Below, one piece after another: positions 48,173 through 60,908 of a stretch of DNA of 64,000 bases. The stretch is from positions 130,461,053 to 130,525,052 of the forward strand of contig CM048552.1 in assembly GCA_026413225.1 (NCBI GenBank). The letters run 5' to 3'. This DNA is from Otis tarda. Taxonomy: Eukaryota > Chordata > Aves > Otidiformes > Otididae. Every line of letters begins with the position of its first letter. Position 1 is the stretch's first letter. Both the position numbers and the translations under genes were made by a program. A model generated the notes under the pieces. It was not told the DNA's origin and ran no database searches. It was given only the letters and a program-made list of their open reading frames with translations.

Positions 48173-48719
48173 TGTCGCAGTTTATCCCTTCTTGCAACCA
48201 AGCTATGCAGTCTCTCACTCACTCTCCCCACCCTCCGAGAGAATAGGGAAGAGATAATATAACGTTTAACTTAATTTCAAATTAGCTCTACCTCCTTCCC
48301 TCCCCCGAGTGGCACAGGGGGGAATAGGGAATGGGGGTTATGGTCAGTTCATCACATGTTGCTTTCAACCTCTCCTTCCTCCTTGGAGGAAGAACTCCTC
48401 CCTTCACTTCTTGCAGCTGGCCGGGCCGAGTCAGGCTGACAGCTGCCCGGCAGAAGGCCAGTGGGTGAGGGCTGCAAGGCCCACAAAGCCTTGCCCTCTC
48501 TGCCCGTGCTTCAGCTTCTTCTTTTTTTTTTTTTTTTTTTAATTACGTTATCACAGAGGCATTATCACAGAACATTCTGTCACCAACTGGCTCAGTCCTG
48601 GCCAGTGGCAGGTCTTCCCTAGGCCCAGCCAAGTCCACCGAACAAAGGGGAAACTTCTAGCAGCTTCTAGCAGAAGCTGCTACCGTAGCCTCTCCTGCTA
48701 AAAAAAAAAACCCAACACA
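48173..48719 (-). mobile_element. Solo LTR of an avian endogenous retrovirus (ERV-L-like)
   Basis: This 547-bp element starts with TG and ends with CA, reading either strand. On the minus strand it begins TGTGTTGGGTTTT and ends GGGATAAACTGCGACA, as I remember for a common avian LTR group. Other matching blocks on the plus strand are GGTCAGTTCATCACATGTTG (48341-48360), ACGTTATCACAGAGGCATTA (48545-48564) and AGCAGCTTCTAGCAGAAGCT (48659-48678, a perfect 10-bp palindrome with a 3-base loop extending to 48681). A T19 run lies at 48522-48540. There are no gag, pol or env remains next to it, so it is a solo LTR left by recombination between two LTRs. The family assignment is from memory. Confidence 0.8.
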
Positions 48720-48724
48720 AACAC
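48720..48724 (+). repeat. LTR target-site duplication, right copy (AACAC)
   Basis: This is the exact match to 48168-48172, immediately after the LTR terminus AACACA. Confidence 0.7.
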
Positions 48725-48829
48725 TCAGGAAAAAGTGCCTTCTAAAATGTACAAAATATTTTGATTTTCTGACAGTGTCCTGAATAAACCACACAACCCA
48801 AAAGGGTTTTGAGATGTGTGCGCAAGGCC

Positions 48830-49190
48830 AGCGCTGCAGGGTGCAGTGGAGTAACCCTGCCTGAGCTCAGGGGCAGAGCTGTGTGAGAAAGGGCTGCAGG
48901 AAACTTTGTGGGGCAGGGATGCCTCCACGGGCTCAAGCTGCATTTCAGCTCCAGCCCTCACCCCTGATCCCTGCTGGAGCTACCCTGCAGCTCTGTCCAT
49001 GTCTGCCCACATCTTTTGCCAATCCTGAGCCCCAGCTTGGCCTTGGAACTGCTTCATCTCCATGGCTGTGGTCACAGTCCCCAGCCCAGCTCTGCTCGCT
49101 GCCTCTGGAGCAGTGGGATGAGGTCATTGGTCCCTGCCCAAACCTGTCCCACTGGCACTGCACCCTGATCCTTTCTCCTGAAAGTTAAGG
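48830..49190 (+). repeat. GC-rich segment, second member of the family seen at 41130
   Basis: This is a GC-rich island of CTCCAGCCC, CTGCTGG and CCTGCAG words, with a 101-codon plus-strand and a 72-codon minus-strand open frame, neither recognisable. The bases 48940-48960 match 41130-41150 at 20 of 21 positions. Its closeness to the solo LTR may be coincidence. I cannot name the family. Confidence 0.4.
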
Positions 49191-49442
49191 CACTGCTGGC
49201 GTGAAGAGGCATTCACAACAGCTGTTAAAAAAAAAAAAAAGCTTGCAATTAATTTTATTCCCTTTCTGACTGTAAAAATAATTCTCAGAGAGGAAGAGAA
49301 AAAACATATTTGTAACCATTAGTTTAATTGTTGGCATGGCAGCATTTCTATGGATCCGTGGTACATTTAAGGCTTCATTCTGTAAATACTTACACATCTG
49401 CACATCATACAAGTGATCCAACTGCATGGATGTAAGAATATT

Positions 49443-49460
49443 TGTGTGCGTGTGTGTGTG
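49443..49460 (+). repeat. (TG)n microsatellite
   Basis: TG repeats with one CG interruption. Confidence 0.9.
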
Positions 49461-51769
49461 TATATGTCTGTCTTTGCAGGAAGTGGACCTTGTTCCATGG
49501 AGAATATATGGCCTAAATGGTCCCAGGCTAATCTGTGTAGATATTTTAAACTAATTTTTCTTGATGGCAGATGGAGACAAACAGCTTATGTTATTAATTT
49601 TCTTATTGGATATCATCTGGCAAAATCCCCAGATACTTTAGTCTCGCATGAACCATTATTCTTTTGTAGATATGTGCCTAATAAGCTTAAACTCTGAAAA
49701 TGAATGTTTGCACTTACTAATATCAAGGGAGAGTTAAAATCAAACATGCTGCCACAGTCTTCTGGGAAAGTCAGCAGTAAGGCACTGTTTTCAATAATCA
49801 ATAAGTCAACCAAGCAAATCTCTAGACTGTTGTTATGAGGGGATCTGTCATCACGCAAAGCAAAGATTTGTCTGAGAAACCGCTAAGTAAATGCTTCTGC
49901 CACTTAGTAGTGGTGGTTTTTGTCGTTTTGCTTGGGGTTTTTTTGTTTTGTTTTTTTTTTGTTTTTTTTTTTTGTATTATGAGCTGCAGATTACAGTGCA
50001 GGCATGCACAGATTTGTTTCGCATTCCAGAGACAGTGCCTGGACCAAAGCACTCATTCGTAGTCCTCACCAACTTAGGTCGGTTTAAGTACGGGAAGATA
50101 CCCTCTATATTCCCTGTCTCAAACTCTTGTACTGCTCCCTCTACATTTTCCTTGTGTCTTCTGCATCTTGTATCTCTCAGCATTAAAATACCAGGAAAAA
50201 TTTATTTGACACTTTTACAGGCCATCAGACAAATAAATGGTCTTATACCTCACTGATCTGTATCCACCTGTGACAATTAATACCCCCCAAAAGGGATTTC
50301 GCTCCCCAATAAATGTCCAAATGCATAGCAAGAAGCTGAGCTATCTACTTGCAACAATATCGTCTTACTAAACGAATCAGAAAACACTTACAAGAAAATA
50401 ATAAACTCTTAGTATAATATGATGCTGAGCTTCATTGCTACCTAAAAAAAAGCATTCTGTGCTGCACTGTCTTTTTGCTTTTACGGCTGTGCTTGCTCAT
50501 TTCCTAATTTGGTTTCAATATGAGCTTAAGGATTTGGACCTAAAATCCTTGTTAGCCAGGTAACTGTCCCAAAGGGTCATGTTTGGAGGCTCAAACATGC
50601 ATGTTACAGTTCCTTCCAACCCCTCTCCATTGGCATTTATGTTCCTTTCTACTGCCGCTGAGATTTGCTGTCTCAGAGGGTATATGAATGACTCATTGTT
50701 TATCAATAAAAAAATCCTTTTCCAATCTGTAAATCATGTCTCTCTTTTTGGACACTCTTCCCAGCAAACGTGGCAGGCGCTGCAGGGAGACAATGCAGAT
50801 GCAGACAGGCTGCTAATGGGAGAGTCCCCTTCTGCGGGCTGCTTACACTTGTTGGACACATCCACAAAATAATCAGATGAGCAGGGTAGACCCCAGTGGC
50901 AAACATAAACTCTAGGATAAAAACTCTGTTTTATGCAGTCGAGTTGGACCTGTGAGTAGTTGAAAACAGAGCTGCTTGTATTTGTGACAAATACTGTACA
51001 TAGGACAGTAGTATAAGCACACAGAGTCTGTGGATATTGTGGCACAGAAGAAACAGACTCAAAGACGTAGGTAGTCTCCTTCCCAGGAGATACAGGGGAT
51101 CCAAGTTTGGGCAACAGCACCCCCATCACTACCAGAGCCCATTGACACATAGCAGTGTAATGCCTCTTGTGATGGTGCTGGCCTGAAATGTTTTTGCTTG
51201 ATGTTGGAGCCTGTCTTTTTCCCCACTCATCATCTAGCCTTACCTGATGGCTTTGTAGTGTTGGCATTTATCAGTGTCTACTTGTTCTCCCTTTCCATTC
51301 AGCTTTATCTAATCTCTGTACAGGAGATACAAGTCCTCCTTTCTATGACCTTTGCCTTTCCCTTGTCTTATACCCATTAACAACTAACTACCCTCATCAG
51401 AAGAGGCTAATTCCTCTATATTGGAAAGGCCAGGGCCTCATGAAATCAAAGGTGAAACTCCCATTGGCTTCAGCTAAAGCAAAAGTGGTTCAGTTTAATC
51501 AAAGAACTTGAGGAGAGAAGCAAAACAGAAGGTAGAGACAGTAAGTTCAGCCTACAAAAAAATCCAAAATGATCAAAAGCTTGCAAAGAGCTCAAACCTT
51601 CCTAGATATTAGTGCAACATCCAGGACAACATGGCTACTTTCAGGACTAAAGCTTGTTATAGCTACCACCCACCTCAATAAATACTGATTATCTAATTAT
51701 AACCCTTCCTTCAAAGCCAGAGTGTGTGGGCACTGGGCTAGTTAGCTGCTGGTTGTAATATAATTTTAT

Positions 51770-51965
51770 TTTCAGTGAAAGGTATTCATTGGTTGCTGTA
51801 GGAATTTCCTTCTAAAGCCATAATTTCTGAAATGTGGCACTTTTCATTAAGATGACAAATGTTGGCATTTGGCGAGATGTGATATTGATCACATCAAGCT
51901 CTGCAATGACGGTCGGCAGCAGAACAACGCAGGAGCCAGCTGTGCCCGGCTGGATCAGGTGGCTT
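51770..51965. promoter_or_regulatory. Possible conserved non-coding element
   Basis: This is a non-coding block without repeats. It combines TTTTCATTAAGATGACAAAT (51841-51860), a 20-base palindrome at 51876-51895 (GATGTGAT, ATTG, ATCACATC), and CAGCTGTG with flanking CpG-containing words (GACGGTCGGCAG). Such dense, unusual word composition often marks vertebrate enhancers. Inference only. Confidence 0.22.
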
Positions 51966-52625
51966 CCCTAGGGTTTGTTTTCATCCTGCAGTATAGTTCT
52001 GACTTAGAGTGAAAAAAAAATCACTTAAGAGGTAACATGCTGATTTGCTGAACCATCTATCAAGAGAACTGTTCAAAGCAGAGATAGGGCCAACTGACAT
52101 AAACAAGATGCGTATCGCTCTGAATGGCAGAGGTAATTCTCCACTTGTGAGAGTTTTATTACCTACTGCTGCACAAACGGGTTCAAGTGCTGAGTAGTTT
52201 CCACTGGATGAATGAAAGAGTTTGGGGGCCTTTTTGCAAGCACGCACTATGGAGAAACATCACATTTTACAATCCTGACTTTTTCTTGCTAGTGTATCTG
52301 GATGTTATTTTTTAATTCCTCATAGTTCTTTTAAGTATCAGGCCCTGATGAAGAATTCAAATAGCCAGCAACCCTCTGGTATACTAGTCCCTGCAAAAAC
52401 TCCACTCTTTTATGGAGGAAATGAGAGATCTCCATCTGTGCTCTAAGATACTTAACATCACAGAAGATGTGAACAATTAGACTGCCTTCTGCTCCGGACG
52501 ACTAGAATGGTTAAGGAAGAGAAACAGTTGTGGCGTCTCATATGAGACCAGTAGCCAATTTGTTTCCTTGCCTAGCTGTTTTTCATCCAACTTTTCCTTG
52601 CTACTTCCTAATAAATGAGTGTAAG

Positions 52626-52671
52626 GTGTGTGTATATATATATATATGCATGTATGTGTATATATATATAC
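52626..52671 (+). repeat. (TG)n(TA)n microsatellite
   Basis: GTGTGTGTATATATATATAT is followed by GCATGTATG and another TATATATATA run. Confidence 0.9.
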
Positions 52672-52859
52672 GCTCAAAAGGCAGAAAATACTGCTAGGAA
52701 AAAAAAATCCATTACTGCTCTTAATTAACAAAATTGTTATTTTTAATAAAAGCTTTCCACAGTGCTGTAGAGGAGATTTCAGAAAATAAATCCTTTTAGA
52801 GGAGATGTATCACCTTGTGGATTGAACTTCTAAATGGTATTTTTTATACTATTGAAAAT

Positions 52860-53115
52860 AACTAGTCTTTGTCCTCATCTAATGAGAGTGACCTCCTATA
52901 CAAAGCTCTATCAGATCTATTTATGAAGAGTGCCACAAGAGAAACTGATATTGATTTTTATTTATTAACTTTATGTATTTCTGGCAGTTACATCTCTTTT
53001 ATTACCTTTAGATTGAATGACTAGACCTCTTAATATATTGCCATAGGACTTGTTTTCCAAACATATCTTATTTTTGTTGCTCTCCTCTGAATTTTTGTCA
53101 TTTTCCTCCTTTTTT
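52860..53115 (-). mobile_element. Ancient CR1 LINE relic
   Basis: The plus strand follows the complement of an old amniote CR1: TTACATCTCTTTTATTACC near 52988, TTAGATTGAATGACTAGACC near 53010, ATAGGACTTGTTTTCCAAAC near 53043, and TTGTTGCTCTCCTCTGAATT near 53076. It is heavily mutated, and the boundaries are approximate. Confidence 0.5.
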
Positions 53116-54293
53116 TTCTTTCATTTTCTTTTAAAGCATGCAGCGCTCTGAGACTTAAAAAGGTCTTCTGTAGAATAAGGTAATTATCTTGCCTAGAAGG
53201 AGATCAACACAAAGTTTGAGAATGAAAATTTGAGGAAAATAAAATGTGAAGGCAAAAAACATTCACAACTCTGAAACTGTGGAACTGCTCTTTACCAAAC
53301 ATTTAACTAATTCTCAGTGACTGATGATTTACTTCTCTACAATTTCCACTTGTGTTGTTACTGATTAAAACACTACCAGAAGAGCTTGTGGAGCCAAATG
53401 CTGATGTTTTAAGCATCATAAACCACATCTAAGAAATGATGGAGAGAGTGATTTGCCTCTGTAAGAGAGCACCTATTCTGAGTATGGTGCCCTCCCAGCA
53501 TAGGCAATAACTTTTCCCAGGAGGATTTGTTTGGGTTTCTCCCTTCTCTTAAGTTTTGATGGCTGAGGCAGGTGGCCACAGAGGTATGTGGCACCCAGAA
53601 CCCTGACACCATCCCTAGCAGGAAAGGCACTTGCAGTGGGTGGCAGAGGGGAAGCAGCTCTGCGCGGTTCTGCTCTCCTGGCAGCTGGAAACATTCCAAA
53701 GTAGGGTGAGGACTAGTGAAGTGAACAAATTGCAGGACAAAAACATCCCTTCAAAACACAATCCCTAACCTGTGGTGACACTGAGTCACTCTATTTCATT
53801 GAAGGATGAAAAAAAGAGGGGGAAAGGGGAGGGAAATTTGCTTTTGAGATATGTATTTAGTGAAAAACTTCAAACCAGCAAGACTTCTTTTCAAACTCTG
53901 AAATTAAAAAACTTTCTAAATATTTCACGGATCTAAATATCTTTTGAGCTAATTTCTTGTTAAAAAACCCAAATCTGTGAATACAGCAACTGGGAATACC
54001 CATATGAAAATACGACTTCTGTGTTCCACACCAGTCAGTGAACAGGTATTGCATAGCCATTTCTACCCCTTTCTCCTTATGGCTCCCCAGGAACAAAAGC
54101 TAATGGTCAGGAGGTACAGATCTACTTCTCAGTTGGTCTAGATTGGCCTTCCAGGGCCATCCATGATGGACCAGTGCCTGTATCCCAGTCTCCACACAAA
54201 TGTGCTCTCCACACATGCCATGGCATTGCTGATGGAAACATTTCATGGGGTAGCTGGTTTCAAAATTTCAAATATTGACTTTTTGCCACCTTA
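53116..54293. other. Non-coding unique sequence
   Basis: No gene is recognised. Two overlapping minus-strand frames at 53409-53699 (96 and 73 codons) have no recognisable domain. Confidence 0.5.
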
Positions 54294-54351
54294 AATCATA
54301 GAATCATAGAATCGTTAGGGTTGGAAGGGACCTTTAAAGGTCATCTAGTCC
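54294..54351 (-). mobile_element. Minimal CR1 3' end
   Basis: Two AATCATAG units, then GTTAGGGTTGGAAGGGACCT (54314-54333), TTAAAGGTCATCTAGTCC and an abrupt end: only about 58 bp of CR1 3' UTR and tail. Sequence is near consensus. I saw no target duplication. Confidence 0.85.
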
Positions 54352-55903
54352 TATGTGAAATGAATGTGAAATAGTAATTCCAATGTTCTTTTTGTCCCTG
54401 CTTAAAAGCTACGCCCTGCTGACAAGCCCTGCACTGACTGCATGGCACACTGACCACTGAGGGTGGTTACAGCAGTACTTTTCAACAACCAGTTACCATT
54501 CCTACTTTGAGTAGTGATGGGCATATGCTTGATTTCAGACTGATTCTGGAATCTTGGCTACTAAGCTGCAATGAAACTGCTATGCAAAGACAACATTCTT
54601 CCATTGAAATAGGTCAGTTCTCCAACATGATCAGCAGTCTGCTTAACTCCCAGACACTGAGCTAATTGGATTGTCCAGATACAAGATACAACTATCTTTT
54701 GTATTCTTAGAAATAATTGTGGAATTACAGCTTTCCTGTAGATTTAGCAGTACTCTCCACCCTCTCTCTCCATTAAAAGAATTCAATCCTATTTTAGAAG
54801 ATAACCTTGAGAGAATGAGAAAGGTATATGCTTTGCCTCTATCTTAATAAAAGTCTGATATAAAGGTTTAATTAAGAGAGAGAAAATAACCAGGAATTAG
54901 CACAGGGTTTAAAGCAAAATAGACCTTGTATAAATGAAGTAAGAATCACAAATGCGATTCAAAATGTTCCCCTGCAGAGACAGAGTTGCGTTTCTCACTG
55001 AAGCTCGAGGTAAGATCTACCATAGCTGTTTTCCATTTTCCAGCTGTGATGGCAATTCTTATCCACACTTTTTCCTTCTTCTGTCTTGGCTTACAAGACT
55101 AAGAGAAATTTTTTTTGCAGTTTGTCTCTTCTTTGGATTTAGTACATTTTCCTTCTTTCCTTGCGGTTTTTGTGGTGCTAAGGTTTTGCTGTTGGGGATT
55201 TTTTTTGGTAAGGGTTTTAAACACCTGTCATTCCCACTAGTTCATCTCATATCACTTTTGCTGCATTAAAGTAAGCAACGGAGAAGCTGCTACATCTGCT
55301 GTATTGCCCGTCCATGTTCTGCTAGGGACAAAAATATTTTCTGTAAACTGTCATACCGAAGCAAAAAGTGGAGAAAAGTAAAGAATGGAGAAACTTAAAT
55401 TGCCTGGTCTGCCAATACCTGTCTTCTGTGATGACTTTAGAGTGTGCTTGTTTCTTTATGCATGCATGTATTAAACCTCTTCCACCCCAATAAGTTCAAC
55501 TGTACGAATCTCTGAAAAAAAAAGTTTTTGTAAGCATATTATACTCAAGAGATTTCAGATCTCAGAAAATGAAATCCAGCTATCTTTTTTTTATTCATAA
55601 ATGCATCCTTCAATTGAGCTTCTACGGTTTTGGCAGTAGGGCTTACTGAGGGAGTCCTAGGAAACAATTCTGTCTCCCTTCATGTGGCAGGTGTGACATT
55701 GAAAACACACTGCTTTTCATGGAGATGGTCTTGAAGGTATACATACATAATTGTATGCTTAGTCTACCATTAGTTATTCTTTCCAGAGTTTTACATTCAG
55801 GCTTATAAAATCTCATGATGTTAGAATACGTTTTAATTTTAATCTAACAGCACTATAGTCACATCTTTGTCTGTACAGCACTGAAGATAATGAGAAGCTA
55901 TTA
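54352..55903. other. Non-coding unique sequence
   Basis: Nothing is recognised. A 105-codon plus-strand frame at 54952-55269 is phenylalanine- and leucine-rich because of T-rich DNA and is not called as a gene. Confidence 0.5.
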
Positions 55904-55975
55904 TTGGGATTCCTACATGCTGCTACAATAATGCAAATATATTGTTGGGATTCCTAGATGTAGCTACAATAGAAA
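55904..55975 (+). repeat. Diverged 41-bp tandem duplication
   Basis: TTGGGATTCCTACATG (55904-) recurs 41 bases later as TTGGGATTCCTAGATG (55945-), and both continue into GCTACAATA with a few mismatches. Two copies are visible. Confidence 0.8.
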
Positions 55976-58900
55976 TAAATGCTAAAAAATGTTTTAAATT
56001 CATCTTTGGCTGACAGACTAGTTTAAAAATGTGGCTGGCCACTGAAGGGGATGTTTTTCCCAAGCTAGATTTATCTGTTTTAAGGGAGAAGTTTTAAAAG
56101 CCAGTGAAATATTCCCAGGATAATTCACACACAGCTGACTGAATAATTCATAATGAATAATGTATTTAGATTTTGCCTGTCTCTTCATAAGGAGATTAGG
56201 ATATTCTCAGATACATTCATTATTCAAACTAATATTGGGTTTCCTCACCCCCTCCATGGGCTTGATTCTGTCACCTTTACTCAAGCTGAGTAACGTTTTC
56301 TGTGGGGAATCATGTTGATTTTAGTGGCAGTTCCCGCACAGCGTGGTACAGGAGAGAGCATCTGGACGCAAGTGAATAGGTTACAAGCACTTGTGAATAT
56401 TTGATGGTTGTACTTTGAAGCTCCTCCTGTATAGGATTGCTATGCAAATCTTAGGAGGTACTTTTGTTAGCTCTTGTAATTAACCATCGCAACCCCAATT
56501 TATTAAACATACAATTCAAATTTTGATTGCAGCTGAGAGGCAAGCCAACATCTTGTTTTCCATGAGCAGTGGAGCTTAGCTTTGAATACTTTGCTGTTTA
56601 CAAAAGGTGAATATAGAAGATCAAAAGTGAAGGCTAAAAGAAATGTGTTCAAGTGTACAGTCATTCAGAATTTCTCTTGTTACTGGCGTTGCTTCTGGAG
56701 AGTGCCCACAGGCACTTGTTCAGCACTGAGAAAACTCATTAATTACTTCTGTGCCTTCCTGTTCCCTGTGACTGCAGTTCTTTCTGGGAAATATTTTTAA
56801 TAAGGACCTGGCTTTTGACTGGGAGAAAGAAGCTTCCTTCCCAACTTCCAGCAGCAGTGCCTAAAGGCAGAGCTCTCAATGTAGATCAGGGTACACCTCC
56901 AGTATGTCTTGCTAAGGGCTCTGTGGCCACCAGTGCCACCCTGCTGTGCAGAAGAAACTTCAGCCTGGTAGCTTGGTAGGCTGGTGTTTCCCACTCTTTG
57001 GCTAGCTGTTCTCCTGAGTCGCCTCCTGTTCCTCCCACCCAACTAAGGCTCTGGGAGAAATCTGGCCTGGTTCTGCCTTGCTACCCTTGCTGACTTGCAT
57101 TCTCCAGTCCTCTGAGTAGCCTCAGGGAATTCTCATTTGAGCTGGTGTGACTCATTCCATCCAAAGTAGGACAGGGTGGTAGCTCCCTGCCTCCTCTGCA
57201 GCAGCCACTGCCTCCTCTGCAGGTCTCTGTCGAGGAATCAGAGTTATGCAGGACTTTTCTGTCAGACAGGGGTGAAGGGGGAATGAAGGACCTTTGAACA
57301 CCCGCCTCAGCAACCATGTTTTGGTTGACAGTTTTGTGTTTTACAGCTAGCTGTGGTGGGCTGAACTGAAAATCATACCATCTCTTCCAATGATTGGGTC
57401 AGAACATCTCTCTTTCAAAACTCTGCCAAGATTTCTCATTCTTCCTGTGTCAAAAACAAGACGTATCTCAGGGAAGATTTTGGACTAAATATAGTCAGTA
57501 TTTTTACTTAAAAATGTAAGATGTTTTATGTAAGAAGATTATCCAATATTTTATACACCTACATTTTCTACGGGCAAAATGAGCTACCTGAAACATTCTG
57601 CCAATGTGAAGTATAAAACCTGCAACAAAGCCTTTAGAGCAAAGTGCCATGCCTCCAACATGGGGATTGCAATCTCCCATATGATGGATAAAAGGCATCT
57701 TATCAATACACTTATTTGCAACAAATACTCTTGCAGTGTCTGCACTAAAAAGTGGTTGCCTGGTTCTATTAAAGTTCAAGCCAGCCTGGAGTTGGCAGGT
57801 TGAGAGTACTTTGAGCCAGGTCCAACACTTAATTTGATGGACAGTGTTGGAATAAAGCAGTTTAGTCTATGACAGTGAAGCAAATACAAATAGTCTCCTG
57901 GCTCTCTGATGGTGTTTACAAGAGCATTAAAATGATTTCCTGCTAATAATACACAGTTGTAGGGATTGCAGCACTATATCATGTGGGTAATGCTGCTGCC
58001 ACTGTGTTGTGGATCAGGAGAGATCCAAAACAAAATGCCAGCAGAGGAATTGGACAATGTACAATAGGAGGAATGACAATCCAGCAAAATAGAGTTGAAG
58101 TGTTGCTGCTGTACTTTTAAAAAGAGAGAAGATAATTGCAGGAAGTGCGCTTTCACATTGGCTTTGCTTGAAGCTTGAGTGATGTATTTGTTATTATTTA
58201 CCTGGTATAGATAGGTCTGGTTTTAAATGTGTCTCCTCTTTGCATGGTCTGAGGACCTTACTCCAAATCAGGTTCTTCACTTCTTGTATTAATGCATAGC
58301 ATGCCTTCTGCATAAAAGACCTCTTATGACACACATTTAGGTTCAGGAGGACATTACAGAGCACTTGCAGATTTACTAATTTAGTCTTGATACTCTGATT
58401 TATTTTCAAAGAAAGTTTGAAGCTTGCTTTTTTGTAACCACTACATTTTTCCTTAAATGAAAGACAATAAAACGATGTTCAGGAAGTGCTTTTGCATACA
58501 TACATTCTGCATAAATACTGCCTCAGAAAGCAGAGAATTTTATATTTACCTTCTGGGCCTTTTCTCTACTGTAATGCAAGTTCTCATGTGACAGCAGTGC
58601 CCTCTCTGCTTTCAGACACCAGCACTCATCTGGTTCAGTGGGAACACAGAAGCCCTCGATTTCTTTTTGTTCAGAACAGAAGTTGTGTTAACCTTGCAAA
58701 TGCAGTGAATGTCAAATCGGTAAACATCTGACTTGCCTAGCATCTGTCTTTTCAGCCTATTTATGCCATAGCTGTATGTTAAAAAACACCATAAACCACT
58801 TATTATTTGACCCATTCTGTGCAAACGAAGCAAAATCTGCAGATAACACAAACTGTAATTCCAGATGTCAGTAGGTTGCAGATTGCTCCCTTAGTATTTT

Positions 58901-60890
58901 TAATGAAAGATGAACAATAAAGACTTTTTTATCTTATTAATAATCTCCGTATTATTCATATTAACAGAACTGGGCCCTACAAACTCATAAATATCAGTAG
59001 ATGCTGTGATGCTGGCCTTGCTGGGAGTGCTTTATGGCTTATAAATTAAATTATCATTAGGCACAGGTTTCAGTGGAGCTGCACTGAAAAGCCCTCCCTC
59101 CTTCCTAGTTTTTAAAGGCATCACAAGGCTATACTGACGCTGAGAACTGATTAGCAGCTGTAAAATTGGAATTGATGTGTGACTTGGAAGCTCACATTTT
59201 GCGGTGTTTCCTGTTGTGCCTTATGCAGGAATTTGCTGGTTTTCTTGTTTCAGATTTTTAGTGTCATTTTAGGGGTTTACTTTTGCCCGAAGAGTGAATT
59301 TTTGAGAACCTTTGCAAACATGGTTGCTATGGAGGCTGTGGAGAGGAGGTGCGGAGTGGGGGAAACATTTCAACTGCAGTTACTAGAGCTCGTTTGTGTA
59401 CCTGATCCATTCACTTCCCAAAACAGATGATTTGATCACTGATGCCCCTATGACAAACCAGCAAGGCAAAAATTAAAGTGTCACATTGTTAAAAATTTGT
59501 ATACGGCTAAGGCATTCATAGAGCTTAGAAGAAGATAGAAGTTAGATTGGCCAGAAATAGGAGATTTCAGTATTTAGGATTCCCTTTGTCTTCCACTTCA
59601 CTGCTTTTGGATTTGTAATGAGTGAGCTGAACGTAACTATACTTATGTTCATCACAAAAGGGAAAAATGCTGACAGGGATGATTAGTCATACAGTCAGTG
59701 GAGTTACAGGAAATTTGGCAACCAAGAAAACAGGAAGAAAAGTAAGGTTTTAACAGATGAATTTATCTTTGTGCTAATCTAAAGCTTATTTACAGTGATA
59801 TCACCCATCAAGAGACTATTTCTCCCACTGCTTTTCTCTTGGGCAGGCTGCCACGTGCCAGCACTCGGTGGCTTCACCGGGCTTTTCATGCTGTTTTAAT
59901 CATTGTCCCTTGTGCACAAGAGGAGGCAGCCAATAGCCCATGACGACACCTGCGTTCTGGGGCCAGCAGCAGAAATGAGAATTAACTCTGCAACAACTTG
60001 GATGTTGTTGTTTTGAAATCCCAACTTTGGATGCATTAATTAAACTTCCACTTGGAGAAAAAGAAAGTCTCTTATTACTTAGGGTGCAATCTTGGGTTCT
60101 GTTCTTTCTCAGTGCTTGTAACTGTCAGGATTAAGAATGGTTCCCGGATTCCAGCTCCTCTGTCTGCTCCCAGGATTCACAGTGCGCTAAGTTGCTGCAG
60201 CTTGTATTCCCCTTGCTCTGTTCCCTCCCCATACATTAACTGATCACTAGGATTAATGCATTCCTGAAAGGTAAGGAGCCTGTCTCCTTGACAGCAGGAG
60301 ACAAACTCATAATAAATACATAAAAATAAACATAAATAGTTAGAGCCAGCAGCAGATTTTGATGGCAGTAAAGAAGGGTTTGCTTGATGCTTTATGGACA
60401 CGAAAGCTTTGTCTTCTGCCTTCACTGCCATCGTTATGAGAGCCCTGTTAATCTGCTCTCTGAACTTGATTATCATTTCTATAAACATAAAATATGCTGC
60501 TTTAGCTCTCAGTCCCGTCCCCCAGCTTAGTGTCATTGAAAGCAATTGCAATTAAAACAAGGGGCTGACTAGGCAGAGTGCAGATTAAGATAACAATGGA
60601 GCATAAGTTCAGCTGCTGGTATGACACAGGGAGGAATATCGTTTCCAACAGCCTTTCTCCAGACCAGTTGCTCTTCCCTTGGCATCTGGCTGGTGACAGA
60701 AGCTACATCATAGGTGGCCATCTGGGGTGGAAATATTATTTTGAATAGGTCCTACTGGCCTATAGGTCCTACCATCCTATGGGACTTGACAGAGGTGACT
60801 GATCTGAAACTGGCAGAGGCTCAGTGCAGCAGTATAACACAGTACATGAATTATTGCAATATGGATTAAGTGCTATATACAGATACAAAA

Positions 60891-60908
60891 TGACTGACTG
60901 ACTGACTG
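60891..60908 (+). repeat. (TGAC)n microsatellite
   Basis: Four and a half perfect TGAC units. Confidence 0.9.

Larger units (their letters stand above)
49191..52859. other. Non-coding sequence with microsatellites and one longer open frame
   Basis: It contains (GT)n at 49443-49460, a T-rich tract at 49917-49974, a 177-codon minus-strand open frame at 50734-51267 (cysteine- and serine-rich, no motif I know, probably chance), a possible conserved block at 51770-51965 and a (TA)n/(GT)n run at 52626-52671. No gene is supported. Confidence 0.45.

Noticed and set aside
48309-48542. 77-codon open frame ending in a phenylalanine run
   Set aside because: It lies inside the solo LTR, antisense to it, and its end is the translated T19 run.
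56255-56330. Possible fragment of an old amniote SINE (GGCTTGATTCTGTCACC and following)
   Set aside because: The similarity I recall covers only a few words and is too weak to call.
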